Below are positions 21,187 through 34,029 of a stretch of DNA of 64,000 nt, one piece after another. The position numbers were made by a program, and so were the translations under genes. Under the pieces are notes generated by a model. It made no database searches. It was not told the origin of the DNA and worked only from the letters and a program-made list of their open reading frames with translations. Source of the stretch: Heterobilharzia americana (Eukaryota; Platyhelminthes; Trematoda; Strigeidida; Schistosomatidae); NCBI GenBank assembly GCA_944470555.2, contig CALYCZ020000068.1, positions 1 to 64,000 of the forward strand. Direction: 5' to 3'. Within the stretch, counting starts at the first letter, position 1. Each line of letters starts with the position of its first letter.

Positions 21187-22115
21187 GTGTTAAGAAGTAC
21201 TCAAACAAACAGTTCGTTTATTATTCAGAGATTCAGAGGTTCTATTAGGGAAAGGATGCTAACTTATCAGAAACAACTAGTCCTTTTTGTGAATTTGGAT
21301 AACACAATTACAAGACGGAGATTATCTGAAAAATGTGATGTATTTGCGTTATACATTTCAAACAATCTAATCACACATTTACTTGTTAAGGCATACATGG
21401 AAACTGGAAGTGGGGAAGGACAAATGTAACATGAAAGGATTCAATGATAAGAAATACACAAGCGAGGTTTGGTAGCTTGCCTGTTTAAAAGGATCCAACG
21501 TATTTGTACAGAAGACTCAGTAGATGATGATATCAAAATACTAATGGAAGCATTAGTGGAAAATGGATATCCACTGAAGTTTATAAACCGCTGCGAAAAT
21601 CAGCCAGGAATGAAACTTAATCTTTACTTTGTTTCGAAGAAATGGAGGTCAAGGTCTACTGTTAGCAAGACGTACTATGCATCTAAGCTTATCATAGCTG
21701 GGAAGGCCGAACACTTGCTTCAACGTAGACTTTAACGGGGCATAAACGATTGCGTCACACCTCACTGCGTTGATAAATTTATGTGTGTGTGTGGACAAAC
21801 ATACATAGGGAGGACTAATCGTGGTATACGCTTGAGGGTAGGCGAATATGTAATAAAATGGCTACAAAAGCACAAACATAGATAAGCGCAGGTGTCGGAC
21901 AACTATCATCATTCATTGCAAAACATATCGTTGATAAAGGTCACTGGACTGATATTAAAACAGCCTTTACAATTTTGCATAGAAACTCTCAGGGGCTTAT
22001 ACTTAAGTTTGTTGAGGCAGTAGCCATAAAGGCATTTACCACCCCCACCCCCGATTGTATGTGTTAAGCAATTTGTCTTTACGCTAAGCCTTACCATTGA
22101 GTTTTTTCGTATCAT
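21187..22115 (+). mobile_element. Penelope-like element fragment 1 (RT C-terminus plus GIY-YIG endonuclease)
   Basis: The frame at 21469-21735 reads ACLFKRIQRICTED and ALVENGYPLKFINR, the thumb region of Penelope-like RTs (L..RA..IC......E...L...L..NGYP..FI). After a frame change, FMCVCGQTYIGRTNRGIRLR (from about 21778) is the GIY-YIG nuclease core preceded by its Cys pair. A later piece, SQGLILKFVEAVAIKAF, fits the end of the domain. Catalytic palm motifs are not present, so the copy is 5'-truncated; at least two frameshifts are present. Upstream sequence from 21187 is a weaker match. Confidence 0.78.
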
Positions 22116-24161
22116 ATTTGTTCTTCCCCCACTTGGAGTTTTCTATATGCCATAACAAGTAAATGTGAGATCAGATTGTTCAAAATGTATAGCGCAAATA
22201 CACCACATTTTTCGAATAGTTTACGTCAACGTATGCGTCTATTATTGGCTAAGCCAGAGACCCTAAGCTGGTCGCTACTGACCAGCATAAAGAAGACTTG
22301 AAAATGGCGAATATCAACGGGTGGATGCCTATACGCTTCAACAAACTTAGAGAACTAAGGTCATTCGTCGATGCAGTAAAAGATTCTTTAGTTATTATTC
22401 GGATATTCTGCACGTTTATTTATTTCAAAACTAGCACTCCCCCTCCCCCCCAAAAAAGATGCACTACAAACGTACTACATATCTTCACCATTCGTCTAAA
22501 GTCCATTGTGACCTTTCCGTGGTAGTTCGCAGTGGTTATTTTAAATAATAGGTATCGATACATTATGTTATCCCCTCTAATTGACAGCATACCTTATTCG
22601 CCGCTAATGACTCATTCGAATTTTAACGTATACACATTTACTGACGGATAGATAAAATCAATATAGAATTCCGCACACAATGCATCGGTTCATGTTAACA
22701 CACTTTAAAGTATTATTTGCAGAATAAGTGAATAGAAAAAGACCGTTATCCAAGTAGAAAAAGATGAATGAGAGGATAGGAAGTCTGAGAATCAAGATAA
22801 TTGAAAATGATCAAGCTTAAGAAGACATCAAATAGTCAGTACATTTGCTCGATTGTAAACGACTTTCAGCCACTTCACCGAAGGTCCCTAAGCATTGACT
22901 ACTGTCAGCTTGACTATCCTAGGCAGACAGTTAACACCTCCATACACAGCGCAGAGTAGCTGTCACAGACTTCGTGGACTAGTGATACGTCTAGATGAGA
23001 CCACACTAACCATTTTTCTAGTCTATCCTACTTTAATGGACATTTCACGTGAAGTGCTCAAATACACAAGTAGACACCTGCTTTTCCGTACGACTTACGT
23101 ATTTACTTCCACATATTTTTAACTACACAAGAAGTCTCTTAGCCACTACAATAAATCAAGGTTAATCAAATTCTCATTAAGCTTTGATAATTGCTTAGTA
23201 AGTGGAAGTTCATTAAAGGTTTACTGCAGTATACACACACGATGTATGCAATCAACTTTTGATCTTTCACATTAAAACAATTCTGTAATGTTGAGGATTT
23301 TTTTTACTGGTTTGTTGTAATCCATGTAGTTCACTTCACATTACAAAATTCAGACATTTCGCAAGTATTTTGTGCATCAGTATTACAAGCTTTTTAATAC
23401 TTAATTTATTCTTTTTGATTTGAATCTATTTGCAATATTATACATGAGTTTTCATAACTCTATGATTTGTCTGTAACGTGTTGAAATTCGCTAATTTAGA
23501 TGATATGAAACAAAGGCCATAGTCGACTGGTTGCTTAAGTATGTTGTCATTCATTTCCTTTTCGATATCCAAACTCTTATTCACCAGATGATTACGGGAT
23601 TTACCCTTTTGAAACAGCCTGGAATGCCTAATAATCATTCCTCGACATATAAAAACACTTGAGTGCGTAAATTTTATTTTGAAACATGAATCAGAAGCTA
23701 GTATGAAGCATGATGTTGTTGTTTCATTAAAAGTATGAAGCATACCTAAATAATATTACTTCGGAATGTACCTGCCGAAACCATTTGCGATTTCGTAATA
23801 CATTCAAAACCCCTAACCCTTATGAATTATGCCTTCCTGAAAATTTGCTGCAGTTGTGACGTGTCTGGAAACCTGCCTAGACTTCTAAAGAAATCGGGTG
23901 AACAGACAGTGTAGAGAGAATTTAGGCGAATTGGTAGAGTATAATTCTATCACAGATCTTAGTACTACCGTGAGCAATACGATCTGCTCACTATCATCGG
24001 TAAAATAGTCTTTTAGGAATTAGATAGTAATGAGAAATTTCGTGATTTATCTGCATCACAAATTTTTGTTGAAAAGGGTCACTAGGTTTCAAAGATTCAA
24101 CCATTCTCTTCGGAGGTGTGTGGGGATTTATTGACTGATTTCAGGTTCGTATTTACCATTG
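22116..24161. other. Unassigned
   Basis: Includes a C-rich run at about 22437-22450 and a 101-codon frame at 23438-23743 (-) that matches no family I know. Nothing else is supported. Confidence 0.3.
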
Positions 24162-24245
24162 ACTGACATCAGTTAAAGAACCACTAGGAACCTGGGATCA
24201 CTGGATGGCTGTTTTGTCCTAGTATGGGACTCCTCAGCAGTGCAC
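24162..24245 (-). ncRNA. Inverted hammerhead-like copy, core mutated
   Basis: On the - strand this arm carries CTGAGGA (24231-24237) and the stem II half GTCC, but the GAAA box reads AAAA after GGAC: the conserved G12 is A. It should be inactive. It pairs over its length with the + copy. Confidence 0.5.
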
Positions 24246-24413
24246 ATCCGTGACCCCTCCAGGGACCAAACTTGTCACTGGATAGAGGTCACACCGTATT
24301 GTGAACTTACCAGTAGGAAATATGGACCACTTGACACACCCAGCGGCTTAATGGTGACGTGCTGGCGGCGGAACCTGAAGATCCTTGGTTCGATTCTTGG
24401 TGACGTCGTGGGT

Positions 24414-24475
24414 GTGCAATGCTGAGGAGTCCCATACTAGGACGAAACACCCGTTCAGTGATCCCAGGTCTCCAA
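24414..24475 (+). ncRNA. Hammerhead ribozyme-like motif (Sm-alpha type), probably degenerate
   Basis: The core shows CTGAGGA (24422-24428; position 7 of the CUGANGA box is free), a stem II of GTCC/GGAC around a short loop (24429-24443) and GAAA (24444-24447). ATC at 24461-24463 is a candidate cleavage triplet after a short, imperfect stem III. Stem I pairing is weak by eye. Core bases look permissible; efficient cleavage is doubtful. Confidence 0.55.
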
Positions 24476-24497
24476 TGTTTCTTCAACTGCTGTCAGT

Positions 24498-27199
24498 GCA
24501 TGATGAATATCAACCCGAAATTCAAGCATTCTACCAGATCGTCTGCAAAAGCCGTTAAATAAAACGTCTTCATCACTGAGGACTGATCTTTAGATCATTA
24601 AATCAGCAGTGAGTGGGAGCATAAATAGCCTTGGCATTGCACGCAACTTATTGCCAGAAATCCAAAAACCATGGTGCTAGTAGTTTCCTAGACAGCATCT
24701 AAATTTCTTAATCCAGAATTCAGCGGTGCTGCCGATCTAAGATATATGCATCGTCGTTTGACTAAACTAGTTACCCTTCACATTTTTCAAAGCATCACAG
24801 TAGTGATAGAGATTAAGTTGACAAAACGGTTATTGGATGTAAGTTGCCTGTTTTCTACCTAGTAAATGACCTCCTATGAAATTATCACAGTCCATTATAA
24901 ATTGAATGTGATAAAAACATACTATTCAATAAAAGGCGCTTAGCGAAGAGTCACTCTTTTCAGCAAAATCATTCTCAAGCTGTACAATCCCATATAAATA
25001 TTCTATTCATATAATAACAAAAAATGAATATTTCACGAAACATTTTGAGCGGAGTTAGGACTTAGTTACAAATCAGGAGATCGGAAAAAGAAGTATGTAA
25101 TGTTTGAAATAGTAGTGAGAAGAAGACTTATCAAAACTGAAGGAATACTTTGTTACTAAGTTAAATGATCTGATATGGTGAAAGGGACTGCTGAATGTAA
25201 AGAGAAATCAGAATTATAGAAGTAAAGGAATCTAATGTGTGAGATCTGAATGAAAAGATTTCGGAAGTATAAATGTTCTTATAGGCCATGTCAATTGCAA
25301 CTCAAGTGACTAGAAAAATTTATTTTAAAGGCGGAATTCAGACTTCAAAATATGAACTGATTTCCGTAGCTCCCCCAGTTTGATTCTTTTTCCAATATCC
25401 TAATTTGTAATCAAATCTGAACTTCGTTCAGAATATTTCATGAAACATTCCTTTTTTGTTACTATGTGCATAGAATATTTATGTGACTGTAAAGCTTAAG
25501 CATGATATCGCTGAAAATGACTCTTCGATAAACGTCTTTTCTTTTATGACATAATGGGGATTTTTCGACTAAAAAACATATTAAGTAACTTCAAAAGCAG
25601 GACAACAAGCAAACCTGTGAGTAACTGTTTAATCTAAGGTATTCTTTTTGGTTGGTGGATGTCTAGTATTTAAAGGTAGTGAACGACCTCCGATCGATAG
25701 TTATGACTTATAAGGGATGGTTGTGCTTGTATTTCACAATGACCCGACAAACTGTACTAGTCGTCACCTTTGCTCCTTGATGTCCTACTCTCTCAGGAAT
25801 GTCTGTCGAATATCAGTGAAGCTGAAAGCAGTTGTCATCCGAGATTATTTTATGATGGAAGCTTAGAGGTGAAGTCCTACTGTTGACTTTAAATGGTGTA
25901 ACAACAGTAATGTGTGCAACACAGACGACTAACAGTCCATACCGGTATTGTAGTCCCTTGTAGAAAGGATGGGTTGGTAAAGGTAAGCGCGAAAAATAGT
26001 GAAGTCCTCCCTACCCTGTGGTACTTCGCTGCCATCAATACTTATGCTTCTAGTCCTCGGGATGCACATTGAACTCTTTGGAAGCTCCTGGCCCGTATGG
26101 CCGACCTCAAGCAGATTCCCTGTAGACTTTGTGGTCACAAACTTAGGTTGTTAAAACCATTCTCACTAATGTATTTTATTTTTCAGACAATTCATGAAAA
26201 AGTAGTTTTCCATACTGTGGGTAGTTGGAAAGTGTGGATCCCCCTCATAATTCCACCAGCACTCAAGTCCATTCTGGTCAACGTAAACCTTCAGCGTCAT
26301 TGTCTTCGAATCTTCGTTCCTTTCTGAACATTGTAGCATTGCCTCTAGTCTCCCCATTTTGATGCTCATGATAACACCTTAATATCACAAAAGAGCACCC
26401 ATATTCTCCTCAAACTCTGCTCCGAATTACATATTGAAGATTTCAATGTTGATATCCTCGGTTGTGTTGGAGAACATGCTTTACTGGCGAAAAGCTGGCT
26501 TATTAAATCAGAGACATGTACTGTGCTTGTGAAACATTCATATGGTAACCAAGTTTCGTTATTCACTTAACACTAATCGACTGATATGGTTAGCTTTAAA
26601 AATTCACCCTCCGTGTTTCTGAAGGCTCGTTGGCTATTTCTCACGATATTGCGGGCGTAGATATAGAGCTAACTGCAAAGACAAAAGGTGGGCAGCTCGA
26701 GTGGATCCAAGTTGAAATTCGCCTGTATGCTAATCAACTACATCGTGTAATATCAACGACATCTCTGACTTTGTATCTACTGATTACTGATCGAGTTAGG
26801 TGGGAGATGAGTTCAATCGGAAACTGTTTATGTTCTCACTGTAGGTCAGAGGTTCAGATCTGGGTGTGTAGAGCCATAGAAACAGTATCTAACCCTCAAA
26901 AACCTTTAGAAAGTGACAGTAGACCTCAGTAGCTTCAGACGAACTAGTGCATGATTGAGAATGCATTCCTGTGGGCTCAAAGCTTAATGATGAGCGAAAG
27001 CAGCTCAAATATAGACTGACAAAGAGTTTATGCAACAACTGTGAGAAGTGCTGTTAACGATAGTGAAAGAGACGGAGAAGCCAGTGGTGACAGTTACCGA
27101 TAGACAGTTGTTTACACTGATCAATGGTATGAGTTGCAAAAGCCATTGGTTAGTTACACTGTTAAGGGGGAAGATGAATCCACGATTCCAAGTTGGTAT
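24498..27199. other. Unassigned; unrecognised frames at 26166-26566 (-)
   Basis: Near 25735-25800 a short stretch (ACAATGACCC...AACTGTACTAG) resembles sequence on the opposite strand at about 45560-45620, upstream of the endonuclease fragment, so it may be a scrap of that element's 5' region. Two open frames on -, 26366-26566 and 26166-26369, have protein-like composition (LKVYVDQNGLECWWNYEGD in the second), but I cannot name them. 26630-26932 (+) is a 100-codon frame without motif. Confidence 0.3.
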
Positions 27200-27300
27200 G
27201 GATCATGGACTGATATCAGTTGGAGAACCATTGAGAAACTGGGAGCATTGAACAGGTGTTTCATTTTAGTATGTGACTCCTCAGCAATGGTTCTCCAATC
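27200..27300 (-). mobile_element. Hammerhead SINE relic, 3' end only
   Basis: On - the sequence reads CTGAGGAGTCACATACTAAA then ATGAAACACCTGTTC, matching the hammerhead-bearing segment at 24414-24475 with changes in stem II and the G12 position. Just below it, GATATCAGTTGGAGAACCA resembles the arm at 24165-24190. No tRNA-like boxes are evident. Confidence 0.5.
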
Positions 27301-28259
27301 AATTTAAGTTCGTGCTGAATACTAACTTGAAATCAACAAGTCTCTCCCAGTTTGTGAACTGAGTCCGCGAGTCACTCGCAAGTAGGACAGCCAAGACAAT
27401 AAGCAAAACACTTCAACTAACAGAATAAGTGACCACCAGTTACTGTTTGTGTCCTCGTTACCTAGACGTATCCTGAATATAATATCAGTGTACAACCTTC
27501 AAATCTTACAGAAGCTGAAAACGCTGTAACTTGAAACGAGGAAGAGCATTAAGGCTTGATGCACTTTCACCAAAAATACGATAATGTGGAGTTTTGGTCA
27601 TACTAACTGAAGTGATAGCTGTCGAACAGGAAAAAAATATGATACACTACGATTAATTTCAATGACTGATTTTCTTGGTTTTCAAGAAAAGAGAGAAATC
27701 CTCCTGTGATGAGCACAGGGGAATAAGTCAAACTAAGAGTGTGTGAAGTTTTTAGTTCTATCATCATTAGACACCCAATTGAATCTCGGAACGAGAAAAG
27801 CGCTCAGGATTCAGGTCTGGTTGTGGATGAATCGACTAGACCTTCATCGTCTTCCACTTCTTTGAAGACACACCTACTGCCAACCAATAATAACTACATT
27901 TATTGATTTGAAGGTGAAATTTGACTTCATCATTTAGGAGGTCTTATGACATTGTGCGTCTTTGATAGTAGTGGTAGGTTAGTAAACCACCATACCATAC
28001 TAGATGGCTTTCTGCAGCCCATCGTGAGGTATAAGATGAGTTGTATATGCCACATGATATTTGTCAAGGATGTCCAATCTCTACATTCCTACTCAGTTTT
28101 GTCACATTCGCTCGTGAAAGTTTCCGTCTCCACGTCTGACTTTACGGTTATCAACCTTATCAAAACAAATTCTTTAGTAGACTCACAGTAGAAACATGAC
28201 ACAATATTGTTAGGTGAAGATTCAGTGTCTTATGGATATCCTGAAAGTACTTGCGATGA
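27301..28259. other. Unassigned; may include RTE debris at its end
   Basis: An 81-codon frame at 27946-28191 (+) precedes the RT thumb fragment and could be part of the same dead element, but no catalytic motif can be seen. Confidence 0.3.
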
Positions 28260-28560
28260 GATCCTGATTGACTGGATGCAAAATTTCTATCCTGAACTGA
28301 TCGGCGTCAACAGTTATCATGTGATATAAATCCGTCTGACAACTGGGAGTGAATTGATTGAGCAAACTGACCGCTTCAAATACTTGGGAAGTTCGATCAG
28401 CTCTGGTTGGTTAGTGGCCAAGGAGATCTCAGCATTGATACAAATGACCCTCTTGATCTTTGTCAACTAATACCGTTCATGATGCCGTCGTAATGTCCGA
28501 CTTCTTATTGAATTACGAGTGCACTGAGCTTCCACTTGTACTTTGACGTTTAAGTGTTAT
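28260..28560 (+). pseudogene. LINE RT C-terminal (thumb) fragment, RTE/SR2-like
   Basis: One frame reads LTTGSELIEQTDRFKYLGSS then ISSGWLVAKEISALIQ, and after stops CRRNVRLLIELRV. This is the region after the palm in schistosome RTE-type RTs (F.YLGS.IS..G....EI..RI..A). Two stops interrupt it. Confidence 0.7.
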
Positions 28561-31500
28561 CTTCTGGTTACTTTCTTCCTAACTTAATTATCTTTCACTA
28601 TGTTACCTGCTACCTTCATGTGGTGATGTGACGTGCAGTAACTTGAACCGTTACATAGTAATTAAAGGTGCTACTCTGGTAGTGACTGGCTGACCTTCTT
28701 ACTTATTCGGAAGTCGTTGCCTGTTTCTTTTGGTGTGAAAATGGGTTTTCCAGTGGTGCCTTCCTTGCTTAAATGCGTAGTGGTTTGGTATCTGAGTAGT
28801 TTTGGAAGTCTGAGTGAATTGTCATTTTAATACGAACATCTCATGTTGTTTTTTATCTTAAAAATATCCTTAGTATACTCTCGAAAAACCCAGTTGTGTT
28901 TTTTATACCTTTTGACAAAACTAAACAGGTTTTTTCAGCAGCTATAACTAGCCAATTCTCAAACTCAACGCCAAAATATATGATGAGTGATTAAACCTAA
29001 TCCCTGGCTTCATGATGATACACAACGTTGAATGCTACATGCTTGACAATGAAAAAAATCTCCTGGAACTATGCTAAAATTATGGCAATTTTCGCGTTTA
29101 TCCATCAGTCTGTTTAGTTTTTTATATTTGGAGGCAGTAGTGAAAGTGAAACTAAGTGATAAGGGAAATTTAGAAATAAATAAACGCACTAATGGGAGTT
29201 TAAAGTTATTAATAACATAAAAGTTTTTTGTCAAAGGAATCAGGATTACACACATCCCATTTGATTGAATCTGAGCCATAACATCAAAGATACCCAAACA
29301 GTCCTTGCTGATATAGGTTGCATCACAATACGAGATATTGAATATCGGTAAACCAACTCACTATTTCACAGTTGGCAGAGACACAGAAATAGACGAAATA
29401 TCACATTCCATTTTACAAACTATTTTGTATCAATATAGGCATAAAACTTCACTGCTGTAGTAAAATGTAATTTGATTTTAGTTGGTTCATAATATGTAAT
29501 ACAGTGGTGGAATATTATCATTTACAGGATTACGTTTCGGGCTAAATTTATAGTGCATATTTATATGAGGACAACTCCACAAACTTGAGACGTTATCGTT
29601 TATTTAATTCTAATCTTCTCTCATTCATTATGATGAAAATGTAGTGGAACTCTCTATATATCTGGAACAGGTACAGAATCATTTCTATTGCATGCATTTC
29701 ATGATGATTCGATAAAAAAGTATTCGGTTGTCAATCTCTCCCTCCACATCGCTAGGTTGGTTCTAAGGATTTTCACTATGTCCCATCCTATTGTACAGCT
29801 GTGTGCACCAGAATGCATAGCTATTGGCGGAGCGTTTTTCCAAATTTCATATCTTACTAGGATCTACCAGTTTTGATCCAGCTAGGTTTTTGTGCTCGGA
29901 TAGACTAATTGACCCTGGATGACTACTTTGATCAGTGTATTTGACCTCGAAATCGTTGTAATGGATTTGTTAAGCTAACTTATTCTGCCTAATTGGATCA
30001 GTAGGATTTTTTAACCTATAAAGCTCATTTCTAAATGAGTATGTAGGTTTAAATACCAGTCTAACTAATCTCGGCCTCATTGAGAATCCCACTTTATATC
30101 TCTGAGATGTCTTCTTTGCAAGGTTATACTGTAGAGGTTTTGAATTCTCTTTTCAAAGTATCGCCAATATTATTATTAACATTGTTATTACTACTATTAC
30201 CACACGTGTTATTTATATTAGTCATATTTTTCTTACGATTCCTGAGGAATTTATTATTGTATTTAGGAAGGTAACTGCCGATAACGAAGGTGTCCTTAAT
30301 GTATCCGGTTTCTTGTCTTAGATCTTCTGCTTTACTGGTTACGTTTCTGGACCTGTAATTTAGATATATTATTACTATTATTATCATCATTATTCGCATT
30401 GGTATAAGTATTATTGCTTAAACGAAAATGCCTAAACAATCGTAAATGTAAGAAAGTGGAAGCGTCAAACATTCTAAAGAGCAGACTAAATCTGCAGGCT
30501 ATTTAGCAACCCATCAGTCTTATAAGTTACACAAATGATAACCATTTCCTATCGGAGAAAGTTAACAAGATATTTTTTGCATAAACATAGATGGTTGATA
30601 ATTCGTAACAGCATATGTTTCGAGTAACATTTTGCTCACTATCAAACTGCCAGTAAGAGATTTCATCTAAGCAAATGGCTGATCCTATGATCTTGAGTTT
30701 TACCTGACTTACGTTTTAGTGGTTTGATAGCTTAATTACACTAGTCAGAAATAATATAACATATAATAACATGGATTATATTTTAGTGCATTGGTCTTCA
30801 AAATCTTGTAATACTTCAACTTTTTAAATCAAATGCTGAATTAAAGGGTTAATTTTTCATGACTCAGAAATCCAAGTGACTATCACTTTAACTTTACTGT
30901 GGACTGGAATCGTTTACTTTTACTGAACATTTATTTAAAAATGTAAAAGTCCAAGGAAATAAAAGCAGTTCATTCCTTACAGAAGTACTTCATACTTTAA
31001 AAAAAATATCTATCACATCTTTATGAAACTTGATAAACTACTCTTGTGGAAGTTTGCACGTTTCCCTCTTGTCCTTTCATTAATTCGCCAAGACGAATTG
31101 ATGATAGAGAACAGACTAGGTTTAATCAACAGAAATTAAGAGCAATATCGAAGGATTTCGTCTCTTCATCTACTGAATCTGATGTTTTTGCACAATGTTA
31201 GAACCAAATGTGAACTCAAAGGATAAGTACTTCAGTGTTTCGAAAGTAAATAAGGATGTTTGATTTATATGATTATCATTTCTAAGGGTTAAGTATAAAT
31301 CCGTGACTGGGGAATTTTTGTATTTACTCCAACAGGAGGTTGAGGTACTCAACCGATTTCTCGCTGACGTTTTCTTGGTTTCTACTACCAACTTATTCCA
31401 TACTTCCAGTGGTAAAGTGCTTTATCTTCCAACGCTCTTTATGTTTGATTAATGCAACAGAGGCCTGTCATTATTGCTAAACGGTCAGTTCATGCTTGTT

Positions 31501-33299
31501 CATTTTTTTGCTTTTTTTACTTGTCAAATATGTGAATATTTTCTGTTGATTTTTATACAACGAAACCTATCTCTATATTCATGAATACGAAGAAAAAGAT
31601 TGAAATCAAAGAAGAAATATTCTTTTCAGCGACTCTGTGATTAACCTGTACAGTTGCATTGATCACAACAAAAATGTTCGGTAGATAAACTAGAAAGTTG
31701 CTCAGTCAGTATTTTCTTTATGCTTTGAAGTTTCTTTAGCGATTGAATTGGTTTAAGGGGGTAGGGTTGTTGGTTCTTTGCTCAACCTTCCCTCTTTATC
31801 CGGGCTTAGGACGGCCCAGTAACTAGTGAACTACTTAACCAGGTAAGGTTTAAACATCCGATAACCATAAATAAATTCGAGTCTTGGAAGTGATTTCAGT
31901 CAGGTTGACACAATCATACTTCTATGCTTACTTACAAACTAAAATAATCAGTGGAGTAGACTAGTCTGAAGTGACCAAAGCCGATTCCCATACAACATGT
32001 AGAAAAAGATCCCATTTAAAAATAGAAGAATTGATTTCGAATGGTGAAACTAAATTCAAGTGCTATGAAAAAAGTGTAAATTGATGGTCGTCGAATTGAA
32101 ATATACAAGGTGAAGCCGAATACGATTGACAAAATAGATACACTCTTAAGGACAAGATAGAGAAAGAGATTTAACAAAACGATTTTCAACACAGTTTAGG
32201 CTTTGGATTATGTAAAGCTAATGCTTCAGCAATACATAAGTGATAACTATATAGACCTTTCGTGTTGTTCAACTTAGCTCTGTAAATTACCTTAAAAGAT
32301 GAATCATAATAAACTTGATGACATAAATGCATACGGTGTTCACAGATGGACGAAATCGTTGTTCTTCGCTTACCTTTGATTGACGGAACTGGAACTGCTG
32401 AACAATGCGTCACTGGAAGCTCTACTTAAACCATCCAAGATAGTCTGCTACTCATCAGCATTTGAATTTATAGATACAGATGGATATGGACAGCTTGTGT
32501 TTCACACATTGTCGAATCAAACGACAGCCACAGAATACCAGAGTCAGAGTGGACTAACAGAAAACATTCTTGATGCACTTCGACTGACAGTTGTTCAGTA
32601 CTTCATCTGTGATATCCCCTCGGATTTCTAACGTATTCATTATCATTTTCTCATGAAGTGTAGTTGGATGTGAAATATTTATTTTCGCTCAGTTTTTAGC
32701 AATAATTCTTTTGGAGAATGCATTATCCAACAGTGTTCTACGAGTTTCAGTTTCACCATCCAGATTATATTTTGAACAGACTTCGCGAATTCTGGATGAG
32801 ATTTGTTTTTGTATTAAGAAGTACCCAACTGTTAAAGTTAGTGAAGTGTCCAGTCTAGACTGGTTTACGATAGATTGAGTGACCAATCCAGTGAACCATC
32901 AACTCTTCTCTTCAACATCATACGTAAGAAGTGAAACATGATGAAAGGGATGACAGTTATTAAATGTCGTTATAATACTCGAAATTCCCACAAATTATAT
33001 CCATGACAGCTTTTAGTGTTTTACCTGTTTTCTAATAAGCACAAAAGACGTCGTTCAATTATGAACAGAAAGATCATTTTGCTGACAAAAATGGATGTAT
33101 TCTCAAGTATGTCTTGATGTGTAACATGAGATTAAGAAACTCCACAAGTCCGTTAAAAATTAAGTAGATGTTAAGTGCATCTGAGTGGTATGTCCATATG
33201 TGTCGGTGTATTTCTGACTCATAACCAAATGAAATCGCCAAATTTCGAGCTTGACAACGTTAATATTAAAGTAGAATTTGGGCAATGTGGTAGAATGTA
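28561..33299. other. Long unassigned AT-rich stretch
   Basis: No gene recognised. ATT-type microsatellite occurs near 30165-30200 and 30365-30395. At about 31755-31830 a segment GGGGGTAGGGTTGTTG...CTTTATCCGGGCTTAGGAC resembles a transcribed repeat start of schistosome LINEs, and a CTCTTTATCCGG match occurs at 62140. A frame at 32380-32631 (+) is GC-richer than its flanks and protein-like (CYSSAFEFIDTDGYGQLVF), but has no identifiable domain. Confidence 0.3.
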
Positions 33300-33690
33300 A
33301 TTTCATATTGAATATGCTTTCTCAATAATAATAATGATCATTATTATTTTTCTCTTGGGTTCCTAGTGGAACATAGGGCTTCAGTAGCACTCCTCCATTG
33401 TACTCTCTTCTCTGCAGTCTTTTCAACCTGGCGCCACTGCTCCCCCCAAGCTTTCACTTCTTCCACACATGATCTCCTCCATGTCAGCCTCTTCTCGGAC
33501 GCCCAACTCGTCGTTTCCCATTTGGATTCCACTCTACGGCCTGGCCTGACGCTTGATGTCCCCAACCGGTCTTCTCAGTGTATTCACAATCCAATCCATC
33601 TCCACTTTCCTCTGCATATTCGTTGGGTGATAGCCTCTTGGTTGGTTCGTTGTCAGAGTTCCTTGTTGCTTATTCTTTCTAGCAATAATA
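33300..33690 (-). mobile_element. RTE (SR2-like) 3' end fragment
   Basis: The - strand frame 33344-33565 reads RLTWRRSCVEEVKAWGEQW, then VEKTAEKRVQWRSATEALCS: the same RTE ORF2 tail as at 7993-8256. Downstream of the stop, at about 33330-33350, lies an ATA/ATT-rich tail (AATAATAATGATCATTATTA), as expected for an RTE 3' end. Everything upstream of the C-terminal domain has been lost, the usual 5' truncation of LINE insertions. Confidence 0.75.
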
Positions 33691-34029
33691 ACGCTAATAA
33701 TATGTTTACTTTGTTCTGAACCATAATTTTGCTCATAGTACAGATTTCTTATTACGTAGTGAGTTTTAGCACCACTTCAAAAGTTTTTTGAAAGTTGTCA
33801 CACTTTTATGAAACTCCACGTCTAGATGTGACAATGGAATGATAATTTATTTAGCATCTGACTTTTCCTCGAATCATGATACGCAGTTGGAATAACAGCG
33901 CTAATCCTGGTATTTTGAAATTCGGACTACTAATAAAATCAAAGAATGTAATTTAACAGAGCTATATAAATCAACGAAGAAGTTTTGTGATCACTCTGAT
34001 ATTATAACAAGCGATAATTTATGCTTGAA
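33691..34029. other. Unassigned
   Basis: Nothing recognised. Confidence 0.3.

Larger units (their letters stand above)
24162..24497 (+). mobile_element. tRNA-derived SINE with hammerhead-like sequence, inverted ends
   Basis: An A-box-like GCGGCTTAATGG (24343-24354) and a B-box GGTTCGATTC (24387-24396), spaced as in an RNA polymerase III tRNA-type promoter, are followed by a hammerhead-like core. This is the organisation of the schistosome Sm-alpha SINE. Unusually, the hammerhead-containing segment is also present inverted at the left end: 24162-24245 is the imperfect reverse complement of 24414-24497. The 168 bp between the arms includes the tRNA-like part. Confidence 0.72.

Noticed and set aside
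24343..24396. Possible tRNA gene
   Set aside because: A- and B-box-like motifs are present, but there is no complete cloverleaf or acceptor stem, and the context is a SINE.
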